NCBI RefSeq assembly: GCF_001486165.1
Contig: NZ_LN908975.1
Location: 186,001 to 250,000 of the forward strand
From: Bittarella massiliensis (ex Durand et al. 2017)
GTDB lineage: Bacteria; Bacillota; Clostridia; Oscillospirales; Ruminococcaceae
Direction: 5' to 3'
DNA: 64,000 bases
In this document: piece after piece, positions 49,412-57,892 of the stretch
Position numbering within the stretch: position 1 is the stretch's first letter
Layout: each line of letters opens with the position of its first letter
Notes under the pieces: model-generated
Seen by the model: only the letters and a program-made list of their open reading frames with translations
What the model was told of the DNA's origin: nothing
Databases searched by the model: none
Translations under genes and position numbers: made by a program

Positions 49412-50359
49412 ATGAAACCGATCCCCGTTATTTTGGATGTGGACACCGGGGTGGACGACGCCGTCGCCATCACCCTGGCCGCCCGCTGCCGATCCATCAA
49501 ACTGCTGGGGCTGGTGGCCTCTTTCGGCAACCGCCCCCTGCACTACACCCTGCGCAACACCCTCTGGCTCAAGGAGCTATTGGCCCTGGAGGTGCCGGTC
49601 TGCAAGGGGGCAGCCTCCCCTCTCTGCCAGCCCGATCACCCCGAGCCCGAGGACAGCGAGCACATCTTCCACGGCAAGGAGGGGATGGGGAACGCCGTTC
49701 CCCCGCCATCCCTCGCCACCGCCCCCGACAGCGACGACCCGGTGGCCTTTCTAGCCGACTTGCTGGAAAAAAGTGAGGAGCCGGTGGCCCTGGTGCCGGT
49801 GGGCCCCCTCACCAACCTGGCCCGCCTGGTCACCGCCCGCCCCGACCTGCTCCCCAAGATCCGGGTGATCTCCCTCATGGGGGGCGCGGCCAAGGGGGGG
49901 AACGTCACCCCCTATTCCGAGGTCAACATCTACAACGATCCCGAGGCGGCCGCCACCGTCTTTGCCTGCGGGGCCCCCATCATCATGTGCGGGTTGGATT
50001 GCACCAGAGACTGTTACCTCACCGACGGGGAGCGGGCGCAGCTGCGTCAAACCCACCGGGACCCCCTCTCCCAGGTCCTCTGCGACGGGCTGGAGGGATA
50101 CGCCGCCTCCAACGCCCGCTTCGGCGAGAACTGCGTCGTCCACGACGCCCTGGCGGTGGGCTGCCTGGCCTACCCCGAACTGCTGCACACCAGCCCCTAC
50201 TATGTGGACATCTGCCTGACCCCCGGCGAGCACCGGGGCCAGACGGTGGTCGACTGGGAGGGCACCACCGGCCGGGCGGCCAACGTCCAGGTGGGGCTGC
50301 GGGCCGACCGCGACCTCTTCGTCCAGCTGGTGCAAAAGAGCTTTGAAGGCGCCTTCTAG
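49412..50359 (+). CDS. Inosine-uridine preferring nucleoside hydrolase family protein
   Basis: 315 residues. Metal motif ILDVDTGVDDA is complete; VALVPVGPLTNLARL, ISLMGGAAKGG, EVNIYNDPEAA and VVHDALAVGCL follow. It is strongly similar to the upstream gene over the whole length (shared DICLTPGEHRGQTVVDWE near the end), so the pair arose by duplication. Start at 49412 with GGAAAGGAA; the gap to the upstream gene has no promoter visible. Confidence 0.92.
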   Translation: MKPIPVILDVDTGVDDAVAITLAARCRSIKLLGLVASFGNRPLHYTLRNTLWLKELLALEVPVCKGAASPLCQPDHPEPEDSEHIFHGKEGMGNAVPPPSLATAPDSDDPVAFLADLLEKSEEPVALVPVGPLTNLARLVTARPDLLPKIRVISLMGGAAKGGNVTPYSEVNIYNDPEAAATVFACGAPIIMCGLDCTRDCYLTDGERAQLRQTHRDPLSQVLCDGLEGYAASNARFGENCVVHDALAVGCLAYPELLHTSPYYVDICLTPGEHRGQTVVDWEGTTGRAANVQVGLRADRDLFVQLVQKSFEGAF

Positions 50360-50449
50360 CGCCCTTCAAATATACGATCACCTCTTCCATATCAAGGGGG
50401 GCGGGGCCGATGGGCCCCGCCCCCCTCTCGCATTTGCCGAAAAAGGGAC

Positions 50450-50488
50450 AAAAAGGGGGGCGCGACAGCAATCGTCGCGCCCCCCTTT
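50450..50488 (-). terminator. Terminator of uridine phosphorylase
   Basis: GGGGGGCGCGAC (50455-50466) pairs with GTCGCGCCCCCC, T run on the minus strand. A second GC-rich hairpin at 50396-50425 could end the hydrolase genes. Confidence 0.85.
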
Positions 50489-50512
50489 ACAGGTGGCAGT
50501 CTGGCCGGTGGC

Positions 50513-51313
50513 CTATTTGCCGGCGGCCTGGTCCATCTCGTAGAGCTTTTTAATGGTCTCGCAGCCCATCAGGGACAGGGTCTTGATGTTGTCCTCGCTG
50601 TGGTCGAGGGCCTGCTCGGGCTCGTACTCGCCCTCGTCCTCCTGGGAGTCGATGATGTTGTCCAGGGTCACGGCCATGGCGCCGCCGCGCAGCCCCCAGA
50701 TGCGGGTGAGCACCAGCACGATGCTGGTCTCCATCTCGCCGCCCATGACGTTGAGTCTCTTCAAGTCGGGGTAGAAGTTCTCCCAGCGGGACTGCCAGAA
50801 GCCGTTAAAGGCGCTGCCCGGCTTCGGGTAGTTGGCGTAGAAGGTGTCCTGGGTGCGGGTGGTGCCCACGTGGTAGGGCAGGCCCAGCTCCTTGGCGGCC
50901 TGGACGGCGGCCTCGACGGTGTCGTGGTCGGCCACGGCGGGGAAGGGGCCGGGGGCGTAGTGGTAGGAAGTTCCGTCGTAGCGGCAGGCAGAGTCAAAGA
51001 TCTGCATGTCGCCCTTCTTCACGTAGTCCTGGAAGGTGCCGCAGGTGCCGATGCGGATGAAGTTTTTCACCCCGCAGCGGGCCAGCTCTTCCATGGCGAT
51101 GGCGGTGGAGGGGCAGCCCATACCGGTGCTGGTGCAGGAGATGGGAACGCCCTTGTAGACGCCGGTGTAGGTCACGTGCTCCCGGTTGTCGGCCACGAAG
51201 TGGGCCTCATCCCAGTAGCTGGCGACGATGGGCACCCGCTTGGGGTCGCCGGGCAGCAGCACGTAAGGGGCCACATCTCCCTCTTTGATTTTCAGGTGGT
51301 ATTGAAGAGACAT
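50513..51313 (-). CDS. udp: Uridine phosphorylase
   Basis: 266 residues, PNP/UDP phosphorylase family 1. YVLLPGDPKRVPIVASYW phosphate site, STGMGCPSTAIAMEEL, IRIGTCGTFQDYVKKGDM, and the nucleoside-binding NVMGGEMETSIVLVL (Glu-Met-Glu). Cleaves uridine with phosphate to uracil and ribose-1-phosphate. TAGGAGGAAG before the ATG. A LacI-type operator overlaps its transcription start. Confidence 0.93.
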   Translation of the reverse strand: MSLQYHLKIKEGDVAPYVLLPGDPKRVPIVASYWDEAHFVADNREHVTYTGVYKGVPISCTSTGMGCPSTAIAMEELARCGVKNFIRIGTCGTFQDYVKKGDMQIFDSACRYDGTSYHYAPGPFPAVADHDTVEAAVQAAKELGLPYHVGTTRTQDTFYANYPKPGSAFNGFWQSRWENFYPDLKRLNVMGGEMETSIVLVLTRIWGLRGGAMAVTLDNIIDSQEDEGEYEPEQALDHSEDNIKTLSLMGCETIKKLYEMDQAAGK

Positions 51314-51383
51314 TGAATCTTCCTCCTAGACGTTTTATTCCAGGCGGTCGCCCGCCCGTTTTACAAAGTGAGACGCCATCTTC

Positions 51384-51433
51384 GCAAGCGTTTTCTCCAC
51401 CTCCATCATAGCCGGAGAAGGGGCGTTTGTAAA
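51384..51433 (-). promoter_or_regulatory. Promoter and LacI-type operator of uridine phosphorylase
   Basis: Minus strand TTTACA (51428-51433), 17 bases, TATGAT (51405-51410). Just downstream, GAAAACGCTTGC (plus-strand positions 51384-51395) fits the operator pattern found before the deoxyribosyltransferase genes, sharing AAACGCTTGCGAA with that array. Its place at the start site suggests repression. Confidence 0.78.
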
Positions 51434-51482
51434 GACGAAAAGAGAGACTTTTTATTTTTGCAGGGAGAATTTGCCGGGCTGT

Positions 51483-52901
51483 CTAGGCCTCGGCGCCCGC
51501 CTCTTCGGGGGCCTCGTCCCCGCTGTCGGAGACGATGGCCTTCTCCTTCCAGCCGCCCTGGAAATACCGCCAGAAGGCGATGATCACCTCGGTGAGGGAA
51601 CCCAGGCCGATGGAGAACCAGATGGCGGCAAAGCCCACCTTGGGGGCCAGGGCGAAGACGCAGATGGTGCGCAGTACCATCCCCGTGAGGGTGCAAAAGA
51701 CCAGCAGGTTCATGTCCCCGGCGCCCTTGAGCATCCCCTCGCCGGTGAACATCAGCCCCTGGATGAAGAGGATGAAGGCCATGTGCACCAGGTGGTAGGT
51801 GCCCCAGTTGATGACCTCGGCGGCGCCCTCCACCTCCCGGTTGACGAAGATGCCCACTAGGTTGGGTCCAAAGAGGAGCAGCAGCACGCAGGAGGCGGCG
51901 GCAAAGATCAGCACCATGATGAGGGCGCTCTTGAAGCCCTTTTTCACCCGCTCCATCTTCCCGGCGCCGATGTTCTGCGCCACAAAGGTGGAGACGGCCA
52001 TCCCCAAGTTCATGATGGGCATGCCGGCGATGGACTCGATCTTGTTGGCGGCGGTGTAGCCACTCACCAGCATCGGCCCAAAGCCGTTGATCACCGTCTG
52101 GCAGAGGACCGAGCTGATGGAGACCGAGAGCTGCTGCAGCATCGAGGGGATGGCCAGCCGCACGATGGTGCGCAGCATCTCGGTGCTGAACACCCGGTGG
52201 TCCGCCCGCTTTTCAAACTGCCCCAGCCGGTTCATCAGGTGGATGAAGGAGAAGACCGCGCAGACGCCCTGGGCGATCATGGTGGCCCAGGCCACCCCGG
52301 CGACCCCCATCCCGAACTGGATGACGAAGAGCAGGTCCAGCCCGATGTTCAGGAAGGAGGAGAGGATCAGGTAGTACAGCGGGGTCTTGGAGTCCCCCAG
52401 CGCCCGAAAGGTGCCGGCGATGGTGTTGTACATGAACATGAAGGTCAGGCCGAGAAAGTAGATGAACAGGTACTCGGTGGCCATGTCGATGGTCTCGGGG
52501 GAGGTGCGCATCCACTTGAGCACCGTCCCCGAGGCGGCCATCCCCAAAATCGAGAGGGCGATGGAGACCACCAGGTTGAAGATCAGCGAGGTGGTCACCG
52601 ACATCCGCACCGAGCCGTAGTCCTTGGCCCCCAGGTACTGGCTGGTGACCACCGAACAGCCCATCCCCAAACCGCTGGCCACCGCGATGGCTACAAAGAC
52701 GATGGGGAAGGTGCAGCCCACGGCCCCCAGGGCGCTGGGGCCCACGAAGTTGCCCACCACGATGGAGTCGACCATGTTGTACAGCTGCTGGAACAGGTTG
52801 CCCAGGAACATGGGCAGGGTAAAGAAAAACAGGGTTTTGGCAATCGGCCCCTTGGTCATGTCGGTATGCCGTTTTTTGGGCCGGGCAATCGCTTCTGCCA
52901 T
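51483..52901 (-). CDS. MATE family efflux transporter
   Basis: 472 residues, twelve predicted spans. FFFTLPMFLGNLFQQLYNMVDSIVVG at the start and SALGAVGCTFPIVFVAIAVASGLGMG are the MATE signature; IPMLQQ-type repeat AIPSMLQQLSVSI begins the second half. Exports cationic compounds using Na+ or H+. Start at 52901, AGGAGG upstream. Its leader of about 170 bases holds strong secondary structure (see the leader entry). Confidence 0.92.
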   Translation of the reverse strand: MAEAIARPKKRHTDMTKGPIAKTLFFFTLPMFLGNLFQQLYNMVDSIVVGNFVGPSALGAVGCTFPIVFVAIAVASGLGMGCSVVTSQYLGAKDYGSVRMSVTTSLIFNLVVSIALSILGMAASGTVLKWMRTSPETIDMATEYLFIYFLGLTFMFMYNTIAGTFRALGDSKTPLYYLILSSFLNIGLDLLFVIQFGMGVAGVAWATMIAQGVCAVFSFIHLMNRLGQFEKRADHRVFSTEMLRTIVRLAIPSMLQQLSVSISSVLCQTVINGFGPMLVSGYTAANKIESIAGMPIMNLGMAVSTFVAQNIGAGKMERVKKGFKSALIMVLIFAAASCVLLLLFGPNLVGIFVNREVEGAAEVINWGTYHLVHMAFILFIQGLMFTGEGMLKGAGDMNLLVFCTLTGMVLRTICVFALAPKVGFAAIWFSIGLGSLTEVIIAFWRYFQGGWKEKAIVSDSGDEAPEEAGAEA

Positions 52902-52927
52902 TTCACATCCTCCTCTTTTTTCCGCCT

Positions 52928-53038
52928 GGCGGCGCGCAGACCGCCCCTCCCCAAAGGGGCGTTTGGCAAAAAGGGGGCGGGCGCCCGGGCGCAGCTGCGC
53001 CAGATGCCCGCCACCATACCGTCTGCAATCGCGCCGCC
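52928..53038 (-). promoter_or_regulatory. Structured leader RNA before the MATE gene
   Basis: On the minus-strand transcript a terminator-like stem (GGCGGGC 53006-53012 with GCCCGCC 52976-52982, long inner stem) ends in five T (52968-52972). A long-range helix encloses it: GGCGGCGCG and CAGAC at 53021-53038 pair with GTCTG and CGCGCCGCC at 52928-52941 (9 plus 5 pairs, 4-base bulge). It lies between the promoter and the Shine-Dalgarno. No known riboswitch class recognised. Confidence 0.5.
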
Positions 53039-53079
53039 CTCTGCGGGCGGAAATTGCGTTGCTTTTTGCGTTCTTCTTC

Positions 53080-53108
53080 ATGATACCAAGTTGGACAAAC
53101 CCTGTCAA
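53080..53108 (-). promoter_or_regulatory. Promoter of the MATE gene
   Basis: Minus strand consensus TTGACA (53103-53108), 17 bases, TATCAT (53080-53085). Confidence 0.88.
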
Positions 53109-53124
53109 CGGCAAAACCCCAGAC

Positions 53125-53152
53125 TTGTGATTTCTCCAAAAACTGGTACAAT
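53125..53152 (+). promoter_or_regulatory. Promoter of the CPBP protease gene
   Basis: TTGTGA (53125-53130), 16 bases, TACAAT (53147-53152). Predicts a start after the ATG at 53155, favouring the GTG at 53215. Confidence 0.7.
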
Positions 53153-53214
53153 GATTGTATCTATCTGTACAAAAAATCACCCCCCTTTACAGGGGGAGAG
53201 AGGGGACGACCGCC

Positions 53215-54168
53215 GTGGAGAGAAGGGGAGAGCGCGCCCGGCTGCTGTGCGAGGGGGCCCGCCGCCGCTACCAACTGGTGGGGGCGGCGCTGTTGGGCTA
53301 TGCCCTCTTCCCCCTGGCGCTGGGGTTTTTCTCCCTCCTCGGCTGGGAGATCACCTCCCTCCTGGGGGGGAACGCGGCCCCTGGCGACCCCAGTCCCGCC
53401 TGGCAGGGGGCGGCTGGGCTGCTCTCGGCCTTCCTGTCGGGGGCGCTGCCCTTTTGGTGGCTGCGCCGGCAGTTGGGGCTGGCCCCCATCTGGCGGCGGA
53501 CCCAGATGCCGGCGGGGTCGTGGCGGCGCTTTGGGGGGCATTGTCTGGTGCTCTTGGGGCTCAACACCCTCGCCACCGCCGCGGCCGAGGCCCTGGCAGG
53601 ACTGCTTCGGGGGTGGGGGCTGGCCCCTGTCAGCCCCGACTTCTCCCTCACCGGGGGCGCACCCGCCCTCTTTTTGCTGTTGACGGCGGTGGCGGCGGCC
53701 CCCCTGGTGGAGGAGTACGCCTTTCGCGGGGTGTTGCTGCGGGCCCTCGCCCCCTGCGGCCGCCGCTTTGCCATTGTCGTCTCCGCCCTCCTCTTCGCCC
53801 TGGCCCACGGCAACCTGCCCCAGGGGCTGCCCGCCTTTGTCATTGGGCTCTATCTGGGGTATCTGGCCGATCAGACTGGCACCCCCCTCTACACCGCCGC
53901 TCTCCACCTGCTCAACAACGCCGTGGCCCTGGCCCTCCCCCTGCTGGAAGGGGGCTGGGCCCTCCTCTACCTGCTGGTCACGGCCGGGTCGGCGGCGGTG
54001 GCGGCCGTCCTCTACGGCGGCAAGCTCTTCTGCCGGGAGGCCGCCCTCCCCCCAAACGACCCCGCCATCCCGCGGGAGTGGCGGTGGCCCGCCCTTCTGC
54101 GCAGCCCGGCGATCTGGCTGGCCCTGGGCTACTACCTGCTGAATTTCATCCTCTCCACCCTGCCGTGA
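53215..54168 (+). CDS. CPBP family intramembrane metalloprotease
   Basis: 317 residues with about seven or eight spans. The three CPBP motifs are present: EEYAFRG (EExxxR) at about 165-171, FALAHGN (FxxxH) and HLLNN (HxxxN). The family includes Rce1-like proteases and bacteriocin self-immunity proteins. GTG start at 53215 after GAGAGGGG. No bacteriocin gene is seen nearby, so a housekeeping or regulated proteolysis role is as likely. Confidence 0.85.
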   Translation: MERRGERARLLCEGARRRYQLVGAALLGYALFPLALGFFSLLGWEITSLLGGNAAPGDPSPAWQGAAGLLSAFLSGALPFWWLRRQLGLAPIWRRTQMPAGSWRRFGGHCLVLLGLNTLATAAAEALAGLLRGWGLAPVSPDFSLTGGAPALFLLLTAVAAAPLVEEYAFRGVLLRALAPCGRRFAIVVSALLFALAHGNLPQGLPAFVIGLYLGYLADQTGTPLYTAALHLLNNAVALALPLLEGGWALLYLLVTAGSAAVAAVLYGGKLFCREAALPPNDPAIPREWRWPALLRSPAIWLALGYYLLNFILSTLP

Positions 54169-54180
54169 AAAAAGAGAAAA

Positions 54181-54213
54181 TGGGGGACGCCCGACAGGCG
54201 TCCCCCCTTTTTT
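54181..54213. terminator. Bidirectional terminator
   Basis: GGGGGACGCC, loop, GGCGTCCCCC then six T, A-rich on the left. Shared by two convergent genes. Confidence 0.9.
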
Positions 54214-54226
54214 ATCGCTCTTATCG

Positions 54227-55240
54227 CTATTCCGGCATCTCCGGCACCTTGCCGGCGGCAAATTCCTTGACCATGATCCCCTTGATCAGTTCGGTGGCGC
54301 GCTCTTTCTTGCAGGAGCAGAGGTAGCGCACCCCCTGCAACAGGTACATCAGCCGGGTGTCCGGGTCGTCGGGGAAGTAGGTGCGGCTGTCCCGGTAGGC
54401 GGCCATTAGCCGGTGGCAGTTGGGGTCGCCCATGCCGATGTCCTCGATGGACATGATGACCATCCGGTTGAAGAAGTAGCTCTCGAAGTCCCGTCCGGAG
54501 AGGAAGCCGTCGCAGGCCACCATCAGGGCCTCGCGCTCCATGGCCCGGCGGATGCACTTTTGGAAGGCGGCCAGGATCAGGTCGGCGGAGACCCCGCTGC
54601 GGGCATTGAAGTGCTCCCAGGCGATGTAGCCGGGGGCCTTGAATTTCTCGCCGTGGCCGTATTCGGGGGTCAGGATCTCCCGCAGACGGGCGATGTAGGG
54701 CTCGGCCACCCCCTCCAGGGCGGGCACCACCTTGGAACCGCCGTCGGGGTCGAGAAAGTCCAGCGGGGTGCGGCCCCACTCCACCCCCAGGCGGGTGTGG
54801 TGGTCATAGCAAAAGTCGGGGATCACCGGCTGCGCGCCCCCGTCCAGGGTGCCGCGGATCTCTCTGGTCACCGCCTCCAGCGAGTCGTCCCGCCCGCAGG
54901 CGCAGAGATAGCGGATGGCCTGCACAAAGCAGAGGCAGTGCATCCCGCCGCCGGCGGGATTGTAGATCTCGGTGGTCTCTTTGATCTTGCGCAGGCTGTG
55001 CACCTGCTCCACCGCGTAGGGGTCGGCCAGCCCCACCTCTTGCAGGGCGATCTGCATCAGCTCGTCCCAGATGCGGCCCTCCCAGTCCTCACTGGTGCGG
55101 TACATGTCAAAGGCCACGTCGCAGGCGCGGTCCACCTCCCCCGCCACCACGTAGTGGCGCAGGGCTTGCAGGGCCTTGGGGCCGGGGATGCCGGCGCGCG
55201 TCAGGGTGTGGGCGAGCATATCGTAGGCTTTTACAGGCAT
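54227..55240 (-). CDS. Protein with two RarA/MgsA C-terminal-like repeats and no ATPase domain
   Basis: 337 residues. Two segments repeat the pattern seen in the C-terminal domain of RarA/MgsA: IWDELMQIALQEVGLADP then CFVQAIRYLCACGRDDS (about 57-120), and FFNRMVIMSIEDIGMGDP then MYLLQGVRYLCSCKKERA (about 256-315). In RarA this module follows an AAA+ ATPase and helps tetramerise and bind DNA-replication partners; here no Walker motifs exist. Start at 55240, with GGAGGGAACC upstream. Function unknown. The 55241-55510 gap holds no gene that I can support; it has a TTTGCGCAAA palindrome at 55478-55487. Confidence 0.75.
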   Translation of the reverse strand: MPVKAYDMLAHTLTRAGIPGPKALQALRHYVVAGEVDRACDVAFDMYRTSEDWEGRIWDELMQIALQEVGLADPYAVEQVHSLRKIKETTEIYNPAGGGMHCLCFVQAIRYLCACGRDDSLEAVTREIRGTLDGGAQPVIPDFCYDHHTRLGVEWGRTPLDFLDPDGGSKVVPALEGVAEPYIARLREILTPEYGHGEKFKAPGYIAWEHFNARSGVSADLILAAFQKCIRRAMEREALMVACDGFLSGRDFESYFFNRMVIMSIEDIGMGDPNCHRLMAAYRDSRTYFPDDPDTRLMYLLQGVRYLCSCKKERATELIKGIMVKEFAAGKVPEMPE

Positions 55241-55510
55241 AGGGGTTCCCTCCGTTTCAAAATCGGTGCGGTGGGCGCAAAAAAAGGCGCCTCTGGCGCC
55301 GGTCAATCCCTCTTCGCACCGCGCGGCGGCGCCCGTAAAATTGCCCGGCAGGGGGCCAGATGGGCAGCGCGCAGTCGCACTGTGTCAACGGTATGGTAAC
55401 ACGTCTTTTTTTCCAGCACAACCGCTCCTCCCCATTTTCAGCGCTTTGGCCGGGGTGGGAGCAGGGGATTTGTGCAATTTGCGCAAACGTTTTGACAAGG
55501 GGAAGTGCCC

Positions 55511-56248
55511 CTAGAAGTGGGGCGAGTAGCCCCGCAGCAGCGCCTCGGTCTGGGGGTTTTGGGGGTCGAGGTGGCGGACCAGGGCCCAAAATCGCTCCCC
55601 GTGGTCGGGGTAGAGAAAGTGGGCGTACTCGTGCACCAGCACCCCACAGAGGCATTGGCGGGGCAGGTGGAGGAGGAATTTGTTGAGGGTGATCTGCCCT
55701 TTTTGGGTGTGGCAGGTGCCCCAGCGGGCGGTCATCCGCCGCCCCCGCACCTCGGCCCGGGACACCCCCAGGGGGGCAAAGAGGGGGGCCACCTGGTCGT
55801 TGGCATCGGCAAAGACCCGGGCGCTGCAACAGTCCACAAAGCGGGCGAAGGCGGCCTTGCGGCTCTCCTCCCGCTCGGGATCCTCCACCTTTAAAAAGAG
55901 GATGCCCTCCCAGGCGAGGCCGGGCCCATCGGGCTCGCTCGCCACCGGGGGCAGGGCCTGGCAGATGCGCAGGGTGTAGGGCTTGCCCAGCAGTTCCACC
56001 CGCTCGCCGGTCTGCACGTGCCGGGGCTGCTGGGCCTGAACGGCGCGGCGGGCCATCCGCTCCTGGGCGCGGGCGATCCAGCGGGACTTCTGGCGCAAAA
56101 ACGCCTCCACCGTCGACAGGGGGCAGCCCGCCGGGTAGGAGACCAGCACCTGCCCCTCCCGGTCGATGCGCACGTTGATATTTTTGACCCGCTTGCGCTC
56201 ACAGCGGTAGCGGAGGATCCCGCTCTCGGTCTCCAGGCTGCGCTCCAT
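55511..56248 (-). CDS. YgjP-like metallopeptidase domain protein (DUF45)
   Basis: 245 residues. N-terminal beta region (NINVRIDREGQVLVSYPAG), then RWGTCHTQKGQITLNKFLLHLP and the zinc site VLVHEYAHFLYPDHGERFW (HExxH plus later His). This is the YgjP/M48-like WLM pattern. Start at 56248 follows GAAAGGGGGG. Cellular role of the family is not established. Confidence 0.9.
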   Translation of the reverse strand: MERSLETESGILRYRCERKRVKNINVRIDREGQVLVSYPAGCPLSTVEAFLRQKSRWIARAQERMARRAVQAQQPRHVQTGERVELLGKPYTLRICQALPPVASEPDGPGLAWEGILFLKVEDPEREESRKAAFARFVDCCSARVFADANDQVAPLFAPLGVSRAEVRGRRMTARWGTCHTQKGQITLNKFLLHLPRQCLCGVLVHEYAHFLYPDHGERFWALVRHLDPQNPQTEALLRGYSPHF

Positions 56249-56379
56249 CGGCGGCTCCCCCCTTTCCCATTTGGCGGCCTCTGCGGGCCGCGGCAAAAAC
56301 AGACTGGGTCTATTGTATAGCAAAAGCCGGTTTGACACAATATGGAATCAGAGAAACCGGCGGGAAAGGGGCGGTACAG

Positions 56380-57603
56380 GTGAACAAGCAGCGGCAGCGG
56401 GGGAGGGGCGGGCCCTGGGCGATCGGCGCGGCCTACGGCTTTTACTATATGGCCTACACCGCCTCCTTCTCTTTTATGGCGGTCTTTTTGAAGAGCCGCT
56501 CCATCACCGACGCCCAGGTGGGCGTCATCTACTCGCTGATGGCGGCGGTCAGCCTGGTGGCGCAGCCCCTCTTGGGCTACCTGGCCGACAGCAAGGTCCC
56601 CATCAAGTGGATCGTCCTCGCCCTCATGGGCGGGGCCATCCCGGTGGGGTTCCTGGTGCCCCCGGCCACCTCGTCGTTCCCCCTGGCGGCAGCGGCGGTG
56701 CTGGCGCTGGCCTTTTTCGACCAGTCCCTGGTGACCCTGCTGGACTCCTGGACCACCCAGGCGGCCGAGAAGAACGCCCGCATCGTCTACAGCGTGGCCC
56801 GGGGGATTGGGGCCTTTACCTGCGCGGTGGCCGGCTTTTTGGTGGGCAGGGCCATCTCCGCCTGGGGGGAGGGGACCATCTTCTGGCTGCACGCGGCCTT
56901 TATGGCCCCGGCCCTGGTGGCGGCCTGTCTCTTTGCCTCGGTGCCCTGCAAAAACCGCGCCGGCCAGCGACAGGGGGAGGGACACTACACCTTTTGGCAG
57001 GCGGGCAAGGCGCTCCTCAAAAACCGGGCCTTCGCCCTGCTGCTGGGGGGGCTGCTCCTGCTCAACATCGGCAACCGGGCGGTGGTCACCTACCTGCCCA
57101 TGCTCATCGGCCAGTTCGGGGGGACGGCCGGCGACCAGGGGATGGCCGTCACCATGATGTCGGTGGGGGTCTTCCCCTTCATGCTCCTCTACCCCAAGCT
57201 GGAGAAGCGGTTTTCCAATAAGAAGGTGCTCTTCTTCGCCTGCGTGCTGGTGGTGGGGCGCAGCCTCTCCTTCGCCCTGGCAGGCTCCCTGCAGGTGGCC
57301 ATCTACATGCAGCTGTTGGAGGCGGCGGCCCTGGGGCTCTACAACCCCGCCCTCATCCGCTACACCGCCTCGGTCACCCCTCAGCGGCTGCGCTCCTCGG
57401 CCATCGCCCTCTCGGCGGCGGTGCAGGTGGCTGTCTGCGGCATTGTGGGCAACGCCCTAGCCAGCCTCTTTCTGGCCTACGCCAGTCTGCGGATCATGTT
57501 TGTCGTCTACACCGCCCTGGCGGCGGCAGGGCTCTGCCTGGTGGGATTCAGCCTGCGCCAGAAGCCGGTGTCCGATCCCGGCGAGCGCCCCGCGGGGACT
57601 TGA
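56380..57603 (+). CDS. MFS transporter (MFS_1-like, LacY/NupG type)
   Basis: 407 residues with twelve predicted spans. AYGFYYMAYTASFSFMAVFLK at the start, ITDAQVGVIYSLMAAVSLVAQPLLGYLADS (motif A-like) and the C-terminal half FSNKKVLFFACVLVVGRS match the PPP/MFS_1_like family, which carries sugars, nucleosides or phenylpropionate. GTG start at 56380 with AAGGGG 8 bases upstream. In this window a nucleoside substrate is attractive but not shown. Transcribed with the DUF896 gene. Confidence 0.87.
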   Translation: MNKQRQRGRGGPWAIGAAYGFYYMAYTASFSFMAVFLKSRSITDAQVGVIYSLMAAVSLVAQPLLGYLADSKVPIKWIVLALMGGAIPVGFLVPPATSSFPLAAAAVLALAFFDQSLVTLLDSWTTQAAEKNARIVYSVARGIGAFTCAVAGFLVGRAISAWGEGTIFWLHAAFMAPALVAACLFASVPCKNRAGQRQGEGHYTFWQAGKALLKNRAFALLLGGLLLLNIGNRAVVTYLPMLIGQFGGTAGDQGMAVTMMSVGVFPFMLLYPKLEKRFSNKKVLFFACVLVVGRSLSFALAGSLQVAIYMQLLEAAALGLYNPALIRYTASVTPQRLRSSAIALSAAVQVAVCGIVGNALASLFLAYASLRIMFVVYTALAAAGLCLVGFSLRQKPVSDPGERPAGT

Positions 57604-57674
57604 AAACGGGGGCCGCTGGCGCTACAATGACCAGTGAAGGCCCGCCCCGGGCCGGGAAAGGAGCCCGCCCCAAG

Positions 57675-57881
57675 ATGGAGAGAGAAAAAATCCAGCGGAT
57701 CAACGAGTTGGCCCACCTGGCCAAAGAGCGCCCCCTCACCGAGGAGGAGAGCGCCGAGCGCCAGGCCCTGCGCCAGGAGTACCTGGCCTACTGCCGCGAA
57801 AACCTGCGCAGCCAGCTCGACCGGGTCGTCCTGGTGGACGCCCAGGGAAACCAGACCCCTTTGAAAAAGAAGGGCGAGTAA
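57675..57881 (+). CDS. DUF896 family small protein (YnzC/YaaT-like)
   Basis: 68 residues. IQRINELAHLAKERPLTEEESAERQALRQEYL is the helical hairpin of DUF896, followed by a basic tail. Members such as YnzC are linked to the SOS operon in Bacillus but function is unknown. GGGAAAGGAG before the ATG. Ends just before a terminator. Confidence 0.9.
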   Translation: MEREKIQRINELAHLAKERPLTEEESAERQALRQEYLAYCRENLRSQLDRVVLVDAQGNQTPLKKKGE

Positions 57882-57892
57882 AGCCGCACCAC

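Noticed and set aside
53155-53214. ATG 53155 as start of the CPBP protease
   Set aside because: It lies only a few bases after the predicted -10 element and has no ribosome site; GTG 53215 fits better.
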